DNA from: an uncultured Bacilli bacterium
GTDB lineage: Bacteria > Bacillota_I > Bacilli_A > RF39 > UBA660
Assembly (NCBI GenBank): GCA_934162265.1
Contig: CAKPHZ010000008.1
Location: 1-51,653, forward strand
DNA: 51,653 nt
Reading direction: 5' to 3'
How positions within the stretch are numbered: position 1 is the first letter of the stretch; each line of letters opens with the position of its first letter. The notes under the pieces are model-generated. The model was given only the letters and a program-made list of their open reading frames with translations. It was not told the DNA's origin and searched no databases. The position numbers and the translations under genes were made by a program. Shown one piece after another: positions 42,689 through 49,751 of this stretch.

Positions 42689-44101
42689 TTAAATTTCTTC
42701 AATTTTCATAAAGTTTGTAATCTTATTACCTGTATTAGGAAATCCTCCAGTAATAATAACGTGATCTCCCTTATTTAAATTAGCAAACGAAATAGCTTTT
42801 TCTTTTCCGTCATTAACTACTTCATCAGTTGAATTATATTCTTTAACTAAAACTGGATATACCCCATAATTAAGTGCTAACTCATGAGCAACTTTTTCAT
42901 TAGGAACTGTTGCTAAAATTGGAGCAATTGGTCTTAAATTACTAATCTTTCTTGCAGTATGTCCAGACATTGTTGCTGCAACAATAACTTTAGCTTCAAT
43001 ATCATTACTAGCAGTAACAACGCTCTCAGCAATAATAGAAGTAATATCTTTTTCAGTATTAACAAAACTATCATTTTCAAAACGACAATAACTTTCTACA
43101 CTCTCACAAATTTCATTCATTTTTTGAATAGTCTCAACTGGATACTCACCCATAGTTGTTTCATCACTAGTCATAATTGCATCACAACCTTGAAGAACTG
43201 CATTAGCAACATCAGTAACCTCAGCATTAGTAGGACGAATATTATGTTTCATTGAACTCATCATTTGAGTAGCCATAATAACACCCTTACCTTGTAAATG
43301 ACATTCATCAATCATCATTTGTTGATAAAGAGGTAAATTCTCAACACCAGTTTCAATACCCAAATCTCCACGAGCAATCATAATATAATCACTCATCTCA
43401 ACAATCTCTTTTAAATTATCTATAGCATATTGAGTTTCAACTTTAGAAATAATTTTCATATTAGGCTTACCAAATTGAGCACATAATTTTTTTACTTCTT
43501 GAACATCATCAGCACTATTCACAAAAGATAATGCCAAATAATCTCCATCATGTTCACAAGCATATTGAATATCTTTCTTATCATCTTCAGATACAAATGG
43601 AATATCTAACTTAATACCTGGAATGCAAACTCCACGACGAGACTTAATTGTTCCTCCATTAATAATACGACAAACAACCTCATTATCTAAAACTTCTTCT
43701 ACAACTAGTTTATAAAAACCATCATCTAAAAGAACACTCATCCCTACCTTCAAATCTTTAACAATATTACGATAGTTAAATGAAATTTGTTCTTTATTTC
43801 CTTTGTCCTTTAAATCTTCTTCAACAATACGAATAGTACTTCCTTCTACTAATTCAATATAATCTCCATCAAAAGTACAAGTTCTTAAATCTGGTCCTTT
43901 TGTATCATAAAGAATAGCAATATTTGTTCCTAATTCATCATTAGCTCTCTTCACTAAATCTTCATCCTGTTTTCTTTCTTCTAATGTAGCATGAGAAAAG
44001 TTAATTCTAGCAACATTCATTCCTGCCTCTACAATTCCCTTAAATTTCTCCCAACTTTGTGTAGCAGGACCAATACTACAAATAATCTTTGTCTTTTTCA
44101 T
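42689..44101 (-). CDS. pyk: Pyruvate kinase
   Basis: A 470-residue enzyme converting phosphoenolpyruvate and ADP to pyruvate and ATP. KIICSIGPAT, the active-site region (SKVETQYAIDNLKEI, IMIARGDLGIE) and NAVLQGCDAIM are conserved. One loop reads TSDETTMGEYPVE where most enzymes have SGETAxGKYPVE. There is no extra C-terminal PEP-utilising domain, unlike Bacillus. It has its own strong promoter. No phosphofructokinase gene is adjacent. Confidence 0.96.
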   Translation of the reverse strand: MKKTKIICSIGPATQSWEKFKGIVEAGMNVARINFSHATLEERKQDEDLVKRANDELGTNIAILYDTKGPDLRTCTFDGDYIELVEGSTIRIVEEDLKDKGNKEQISFNYRNIVKDLKVGMSVLLDDGFYKLVVEEVLDNEVVCRIINGGTIKSRRGVCIPGIKLDIPFVSEDDKKDIQYACEHDGDYLALSFVNSADDVQEVKKLCAQFGKPNMKIISKVETQYAIDNLKEIVEMSDYIMIARGDLGIETGVENLPLYQQMMIDECHLQGKGVIMATQMMSSMKHNIRPTNAEVTDVANAVLQGCDAIMTSDETTMGEYPVETIQKMNEICESVESYCRFENDSFVNTEKDITSIIAESVVTASNDIEAKVIVAATMSGHTARKISNLRPIAPILATVPNEKVAHELALNYGVYPVLVKEYNSTDEVVNDGKEKAISFANLNKGDHVIITGGFPNTGNKITNFMKIEEI

Positions 44102-44134
44102 TATCTTTCAACTCCTTCTTCTGAAACATTTCTA

Positions 44135-44164
44135 ATTGTACTATACTTAAGTAGATAGTGTCAA
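44135..44164 (-). promoter_or_regulatory. Promoter of pyk
   Basis: TTGACA (44159-44164), 18 bases, TACAAT (44135-44140). Confidence 0.75.
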
Positions 44165-44190
44165 TATTTTAATTTGATATTAACTTTATG

Positions 44191-45888
44191 TTATCGTCTA
44201 GTTTTTCTTCTCGCTATTTTCTTCTGTCTCTTCTTACGATGATATAATTTAATTCTTGCAGAAAGATAAAGAATTCCTGCACCTATTCCTATTTTTCTGG
44301 TAAAATCTATCTCATGATTTAATCGAGAAAATTTCTTTTCAGCGTGAGGGACTTCTTGCTCGTAATCATAATATCCATAATTAATATCTACATGATTAGA
44401 AATTCCTTCCATAACACCTTTAGAACTAATTTGCTTAATTTCTACTTTTTCATCATTAGAAACATGAAGAGAAGAATCATCACTTAAAGAAATAACTTTA
44501 TCATAATATTTTCCTCCAGCAACCCAACAAGATAAATTTTCTAATTGTCCTTCAGTTGCTTCATTCAAATTTTGATATAAATCTTGACTACAATATATAC
44601 CAGGAGTATATCCCATTAACTTAATTTCTTCTTCCCAAGTTTGAATAAACTTCTGATAAAAATCTTTATTTTGAACATATTCCTCTGAAGTATTTAACTG
44701 CCAAAAATCTGTTTCTAAATCCAAATATACAGGATAAGTAACCTCAATCCCTTCTAATTTCTTTTTCACATAAGAAATTTCTTTCTTTAATTCATCAATG
44801 GTAGTAGCTCTAGAAAATATATAAAATCCCATAGGAATATTATTCTTCATACATCCCATTACATTTGCACTAAAATAAGGATCTGCATCATTTTTAGCAA
44901 AATCTCTAATCTGAATAATAGCATAATTAGCATCAACCTTCTCCCAGTCTATCTCATTTTGCCATAAAGAAACATCAATCCCCAATTTAGGATAATTAGA
45001 TAAATGTCTTCTTGTTTGATAATTTAAAGAAGGAATTTGAATAATATCTCCATCCTTAAGAGATGAAAGTGGAAAATTTAGCCCATTATATTCTTTTAAG
45101 TCATTGACAGAAAGGCCACAAGATTTAGCAAGTTTTTGAAAATCAAAAGAATCATCATAAACAACATATTCATCATCCAAAATAAGGGATTTAAGATTAT
45201 CATGATTTTTTGTAATCTCACCTGCTAATTCCTTAGCTGCATATAAATATTTAACGCTACCATTTTCAGAAAAACTACTTTTCATTTGACTGTTCCTATT
45301 ATCATCTTTATAAAAAGTATAACACTCATCTGCTACTTTTTTTAATTCTTCTTGAGTAATATTTTCTTTTTTTCCATATATTCCTACAGCAATATGACTA
45401 TCACTAAGTTTTTGAATAACAGATTTTATCGTGAAAACAGCTTCATCATAGCGTAAATTAGGATTATTAAAAATAGAATCAATATCAAGATAGACAGGAT
45501 AGGAAATAGAATATTCCTGAACCAATTTCTTAACAAAAGAAGCATCTAAATAAGCTTCTCCCATAGTATTTGAGTCAGTTGAAAGAATTAATCCAACATC
45601 TATCCCATTTTTCTGACAGTAATTTAACTTTTGCTTTAAAAAATAACAACCATCTGTATCATGATCTCCAATATCCAACAAAAGAAAATTTTCTTTACCT
45701 ACTCTTTTTAAAAGATTATTATTAAAAAGATTTAAATCTAAATATCCAACACTATATTCAGAATTAGCATTCACTTGACCATTTTTCTTCCTCTCACGAA
45801 TAACCAAAACACCAGTTCCAATTGTAACTGTCGCCAAAACAGCAGCAATAAATCTAGGATATCGACATAATCTATATTTTTTCTTCAT
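44191..45888 (-). CDS. GH25-LysM-GH25 peptidoglycan-associated protein
   Basis: A 565-residue membrane-anchored protein. After an N-terminal membrane segment (about 12-30), residues 46-240 resemble a GH25 TIM barrel (YSVGYLDLN, YPVYLDID) but lack the catalytic Glu after the LD motif. A LysM-like domain lies at about 246-287 (YNGLNFPLSSLKDGDIIQIP). A second GH25 domain at 301-495 has the expected residues: GIDVSLWQ (D305) and YLDLET (D390, E392), so lysozyme-type muramidase activity is possible. A second hydrophobic segment and an Arg/Lys-rich tail end the protein. GAGGAGG precedes the ATG. Wall remodelling or spore cortex work is inferred. Confidence 0.82.
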   Translation of the reverse strand: MKKKYRLCRYPRFIAAVLATVTIGTGVLVIRERKKNGQVNANSEYSVGYLDLNLFNNNLLKRVGKENFLLLDIGDHDTDGCYFLKQKLNYCQKNGIDVGLILSTDSNTMGEAYLDASFVKKLVQEYSISYPVYLDIDSIFNNPNLRYDEAVFTIKSVIQKLSDSHIAVGIYGKKENITQEELKKVADECYTFYKDDNRNSQMKSSFSENGSVKYLYAAKELAGEITKNHDNLKSLILDDEYVVYDDSFDFQKLAKSCGLSVNDLKEYNGLNFPLSSLKDGDIIQIPSLNYQTRRHLSNYPKLGIDVSLWQNEIDWEKVDANYAIIQIRDFAKNDADPYFSANVMGCMKNNIPMGFYIFSRATTIDELKKEISYVKKKLEGIEVTYPVYLDLETDFWQLNTSEEYVQNKDFYQKFIQTWEEEIKLMGYTPGIYCSQDLYQNLNEATEGQLENLSCWVAGGKYYDKVISLSDDSSLHVSNDEKVEIKQISSKGVMEGISNHVDINYGYYDYEQEVPHAEKKFSRLNHEIDFTRKIGIGAGILYLSARIKLYHRKKRQKKIARRKTRR

Positions 45889-46011
45889 TGTAAAACCTCC
45901 TCATATAGCATAAAATCTAATTCTTTTAGTAATCAAATCTCTTTTCATTTTTCCTTTTTATCTAAAGTAATAATTTTATTTCCAACATCAAATTAAAAAA
46001 GTCTAAACAAG

Positions 46012-46048
46012 AAAAAAGCATATTTTCAAATTAGAAGATACGCTTTTC
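46012..46048 (-). terminator. Terminator of the Bax-inhibitor-1 gene
   Basis: AAAAGCGTAT/ATATGCTTTT-type stem with one mismatch followed by U residues on the minus strand. Confidence 0.7.
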
Positions 46049-46068
46049 ATCTATTAAAACTTTATTTC

Positions 46069-46707
46069 TTAATTTCTTTCTTTTCCAAATAATTGAATTA
46101 ACCTCAAGAATATATTAATAAAATCAAGATATAAATCAAAAGCCCCATAAACTGCCATTGCCTCATCACTACTATCATAGCGAGTAATAATCTTTTGTAC
46201 ATCATAAGCAACATAAGTAACAAAAATAGCCAAAACAGCAACACAAATAATCATATCTAATGTACGATTCATCAAAAAGATATTGATAACCTCTAAAATA
46301 ACTGATCCAAGTAAACCAACTAATAAATAAATACCATACCTAGATAAATCAAATCGACCACTTTTACCTAATAAAGCAAACACCCCAAAAACAAGAGCAC
46401 TCGCTAAAAAAATCCAAATAATACTAGTCAACTCATACACAACAAATAAACTAGAAAAAGTTAACCCAGTCAAAGCACTATAAGCAAGATAAAGACCTTT
46501 CGCTAACCCACTAGCCATCTTATGAATACGAGCAGAAAGCCAAATCGCAACTCCAAATTCTAACAACACAATAATTAAATAAGTAGATCCACTAAAAATA
46601 AACGATAATGCCGAAATACTAGTACTAACAATATACGCTACTAAAAAAGTAACCAAAAGTCCTATTCCAAACCAACTAAATACTTTCGATAAAAATTTAT
46701 TATTCAT
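46069..46707 (-). CDS. Bax inhibitor-1/YccA family membrane protein
   Basis: A 212-residue protein with about seven membrane segments. The family features are the ALTGLTFSSLF region, YVAYDVQKII and the C-terminal ALDLYLDFINIFLRLIQLFG-like segment (here FDLYLDFINIFLRLIQLFG), which holds the aspartates of the proposed Ca2+/pH-sensing site. Bacterial members act as calcium leak channels (YetJ) or with FtsH (YccA). GAAGGGATT precedes the ATG. It is next to the VanY gene, 42 bases downstream of it, and may be cotranscribed. Confidence 0.93.
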   Translation of the reverse strand: MNNKFLSKVFSWFGIGLLVTFLVAYIVSTSISALSFIFSGSTYLIIVLLEFGVAIWLSARIHKMASGLAKGLYLAYSALTGLTFSSLFVVYELTSIIWIFLASALVFGVFALLGKSGRFDLSRYGIYLLVGLLGSVILEVINIFLMNRTLDMIICVAVLAIFVTYVAYDVQKIITRYDSSDEAMAVYGAFDLYLDFINIFLRLIQLFGKERN

Positions 46708-46749
46708 AATAATCCCTTCTTTCTAAACAGTAACCAAACACCCTAATAA

Positions 46750-47598
46750 TTATTCATAAGTACTAGTAATTCCATAATATTCTTCCAAAGAAACATATTC
46801 ATCATTTTGATAAAGTTTTTTAGCAAGAGAAGTACCTACATATCTTAGATGCCAAGACTCGTATTGATAACCAGTATATTTTTCTGCTCCTTTAGGAAAG
46901 CGAATAACAAATCCATAACGATAAGCATTCTCATGTACCCATTTTCCTTCATCAGTATTAGCAAAAGAATCATCAATACTATTTAAATCAAAACACATTC
47001 CTGTTTGATGTTCAGAGTGCCCTGGTCTAGAAGAATAAGTATCAGCTCCTGCCTTTCCACTAGTAGAAACATACTTATCATAAAGATTAACCTGATACTT
47101 ATAAGAACGATATCCACTAGCAATATAAATATTTAACCCTAATGCCTTAGCATCACTTTGCATCAATAAAAAAGCTTCCATTGCCTTCTTATCAATACAA
47201 TCATTACATCTCTCTCCAACTACAGAGTGATAAGGATCTTCAGGTTGATAATCTTCAGGAATACCATAAGTCTTATTCGCAATCACATTTCCATCAATAT
47301 AAGCAGTTTTATTCTTAATTATCAAAGTATATCCCTTTTCTGTAACATATTCTCCATCAGATAAAGCATCAAAGGAAATAGAATTAACTGGAGCCTTCTC
47401 TAAATCTTTTGTCACCTTACTTGTATCATTTGCCTCTTTCTTCTCTTTCTTTATCTCAGTTGAATTACTCTTCTCCTTACCTTTCATATTTTTATCATAA
47501 TTTATCACAATTATTCCTCCTACTACTATCATAAGAAGAAAAATCAAAATTAGAACATTACCAATCTTTAGCCTTACCTTCTTTTTTCTTTTCATCAT
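46750..47598 (-). CDS. VanY-type D-Ala-D-Ala carboxypeptidase (M15B)
   Basis: A 282-residue zinc peptidase with an N-terminal membrane anchor and a charged linker (to about residue 75). The catalytic domain has SGYRSY, the metal motif SEHQTGMCFDL (His and Asp) and ESWHLRYV (final His and catalytic region), all intact. It removes D-Ala from peptidoglycan stem peptides; in other contexts it lowers glycopeptide sensitivity, but no van cluster is present. A two-Cys CNDC motif lies before the catalytic domain. It has its own promoter. Confidence 0.93.
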   Translation of the reverse strand: MMKRKKKVRLKIGNVLILIFLLMIVVGGIIVINYDKNMKGKEKSNSTEIKKEKKEANDTSKVTKDLEKAPVNSISFDALSDGEYVTEKGYTLIIKNKTAYIDGNVIANKTYGIPEDYQPEDPYHSVVGERCNDCIDKKAMEAFLLMQSDAKALGLNIYIASGYRSYKYQVNLYDKYVSTSGKAGADTYSSRPGHSEHQTGMCFDLNSIDDSFANTDEGKWVHENAYRYGFVIRFPKGAEKYTGYQYESWHLRYVGTSLAKKLYQNDEYVSLEEYYGITSTYE

Positions 47599-47655
47599 AC
47601 CCTTCTTCCTAAAAGTAAAAAACTTTAATCCTCCTCTTTCAAAAAGATAAATAAT

Positions 47656-47683
47656 ATCATAAAGGATTTTTATTTTTTGTCAA
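47656..47683 (-). promoter_or_regulatory. Promoter of the VanY-type gene
   Basis: TTGACA (47678-47683), 16 bases, TATGAT (47656-47661). Confidence 0.75.
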
Positions 47684-47709
47684 GTTTTTACCTATTTTTA
47701 AATAAAACA

Positions 47710-49215
47710 TTATTTCACTAACAAACTACTCCCCGTCATTTCTTTAGGAATAGGTTGCCCCATCAAATCCAAAATCGTAACAGCAATATCACCAAGCTTA
47801 CCCTTTCTCAAATTTACTTCATGAGAAAGAACAATAAATGGAACAACATTCGTTGTATGCTGAGTATTTATACTTCCATCATCATTAATCATCACTTCAC
47901 AGTTTCCATGATCAGCAGTAATAATTACATCATATTCCTCTAAATCAACACGAGAAATAATTTTTTCAATACATTTATCCAAAGTCTCAACCGCCATAAC
48001 AGCAGCATCATAATTACCTGTATGACCAACCATATCTCCATTAGCAAAATTTAAAATAATCAAATCAGGATGATTACCATTAACCTCTTTTAGCAAAGAA
48101 TCAGTAATCTCATAAGCACTCATTTCAGGTTTTAAATCATAAGTAGCAACTTTAGGAGAAGCAATTAAAATTCGAGAAGCTCCTTTTAAATCTTTCTCTA
48201 CTCCCCCATCAAAAAAGTAAGTTACATGAGCATATTTCTCTGTCTCAGCAATACGAAGTTGAGTAAGACCTAAAGTACTAGCATACTCTCCTAATGTCTT
48301 CACTAAATCTTCTAAATGAAACATAGGAACAGATTTTACCTCATCACTAACCGGCATCAAAGTAGCCATCGCAATATTACTTAATACCTTTCTTTCAAAG
48401 CCATGATTTTCTACATTTGTAAGACAACTTGCTAACTCTCTAACACGATCAGGTCTAAAGTTTGCAAAAACAATCCCATCATTATCGCCAATCAAACCAC
48501 CACGATTAATAGTAGCAGGAACAATAAATTCATCAGTAATATTATTCTTCTGATTATCTTCCCAAGCATCAATTGCCGTAGAGTAAGTCTTCTCACTACC
48601 AACAGTCATAGCATCATAAGCAAGTTTTACCCGATCATAATTATTATCTCTATCCATTGCATAATATCTTCCACTAATACTAGCAACACTTCCCAATCCT
48701 AACTCTCGAAATTCTTCTTCTAAAGCTTCAATATACTTCTTTCCAGAATAAGGACTAGTATCTCTACCATCAGTAAAAATATGAAAATAAACATTCTCTA
48801 TTCCATATCTCTTAGCCGCCTCTAATATTGCATAAAAATGACGAATATGAGAATGAATTCCTCCATCACTAAGTAATCCCATAACATGCAATTTACTACA
48901 ATTTTCTTTCACATGATCAAAAATACTTAGAAGTACTTTATTCTCATAAAAAGAACCTCCCTTAATTTTAGCATTAATTAAGCCTAAAGGTTGATAAACA
49001 ATCCTTCCAGCTCCAATATTCATATGTCCTACTTCGCTATTTCCCATTTGACCAAAAGGAAGACCAACAGCTTCACCACTTGCCTCCAAAGTCGTATTAG
49101 GATACTCTTTCATCAATCTCTCAATTGTTGGCTTAGAAGCATGATAAAACGCATTCCCATATTCCTTCTCACTAATTCCTACGCCATCTAATATACATAG
49201 TAACACTTTCTTCAT
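47710..49215 (-). CDS. gpmI: 2,3-bisphosphoglycerate-independent phosphoglycerate mutase
   Basis: A 501-residue enzyme interconverting 3- and 2-phosphoglycerate in glycolysis. The alkaline-phosphatase-like metal motif CILDGVGISE, the nucleophile serine in GQMGNSEVGHMNIGAG, SDGGIHSH, FTDGRDTSP, NFANGDMVGHTG and ITADHGNCE with HTT are intact. Length matches the family. It lies 14 bases after a short prepilin-like gene on the same strand, with only GAAGGAT as a ribosome site between, so cotranscription from the prepilin promoter is likely. Confidence 0.97.
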   Translation of the reverse strand: MKKVLLCILDGVGISEKEYGNAFYHASKPTIERLMKEYPNTTLEASGEAVGLPFGQMGNSEVGHMNIGAGRIVYQPLGLINAKIKGGSFYENKVLLSIFDHVKENCSKLHVMGLLSDGGIHSHIRHFYAILEAAKRYGIENVYFHIFTDGRDTSPYSGKKYIEALEEEFRELGLGSVASISGRYYAMDRDNNYDRVKLAYDAMTVGSEKTYSTAIDAWEDNQKNNITDEFIVPATINRGGLIGDNDGIVFANFRPDRVRELASCLTNVENHGFERKVLSNIAMATLMPVSDEVKSVPMFHLEDLVKTLGEYASTLGLTQLRIAETEKYAHVTYFFDGGVEKDLKGASRILIASPKVATYDLKPEMSAYEITDSLLKEVNGNHPDLIILNFANGDMVGHTGNYDAAVMAVETLDKCIEKIISRVDLEEYDVIITADHGNCEVMINDDGSINTQHTTNVVPFIVLSHEVNLRKGKLGDIAVTILDLMGQPIPKEMTGSSLLVK

Positions 49216-49229
49216 CTTAATCCTTCTTT

Positions 49230-49607
49230 CTATAAACAGGGAGTGAGGCTACTACTATCCTTATATTTATAAGCATTAGGTTTAGTAAATTCAATAACCC
49301 CATTAAACGCATTTCCATCGCTATCTTTTTTATTTTCATCATTTACATCTAACAAATCTAAAGTAATATAACAAGAATTTTTATTGTTCAATTTTTTATA
49401 AATTGCATTCTTATGATCTGTTACATAAAGTTCAGCCGCACTCTCTAACAACTTTTTCTTAGTAGCATCTTGCTTAACTTTAGTTCTTTCTAAAGAAGAA
49501 GAAATACTAGGAATCGCTATTGACATAATCGCAGTTAAAATAACTAAAGCAGCTAATAGTTCTATCAAAGTAAAACCTTTATTATTTTTCATTACCGGAT
49601 TTTTCAT
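49230..49607 (-). CDS. Short type IV prepilin-like protein
   Basis: A 125-residue protein with a prepilin signal: short basic leader MKNPVMKNNKG, cleavage expected before FTLIELLAALVIL, and the Glu at +5. The hydrophobic helix and a small globular end with two cysteines (SCY and PCL) resemble ComGC-like or pseudopilin subunits. AAGGTGAG precedes the ATG. The usual com/pil assembly genes are not in the window. It is divergent from the long prepilin-InlB gene. Confidence 0.85.
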   Translation of the reverse strand: MKNPVMKNNKGFTLIELLAALVILTAIMSIAIPSISSSLERTKVKQDATKKKLLESAAELYVTDHKNAIYKKLNNKNSCYITLDLLDVNDENKKDSDGNAFNGVIEFTKPNAYKYKDSSSLTPCL

Positions 49608-49628
49608 TTTCTCACCTTACCTAGGTTT

Positions 49629-49657
49629 ATTATAATTTATTTTTGAAGAAAAAACAA
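49629..49657 (-). promoter_or_regulatory. Promoter of prepilin-gpmI
   Basis: TTGTTT (49652-49657), 17 bases, TATAAT (49629-49634), 22 bases before the prepilin ATG. Confidence 0.6.
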
Positions 49658-49751
49658 TATTGAATTTAACAACTATGTATGATAAGATAAGAATATACAA
49701 AATGGAGTGTATATAAATAAGTAAACGAGTTAAATAAAAAGGAGTATTTAA

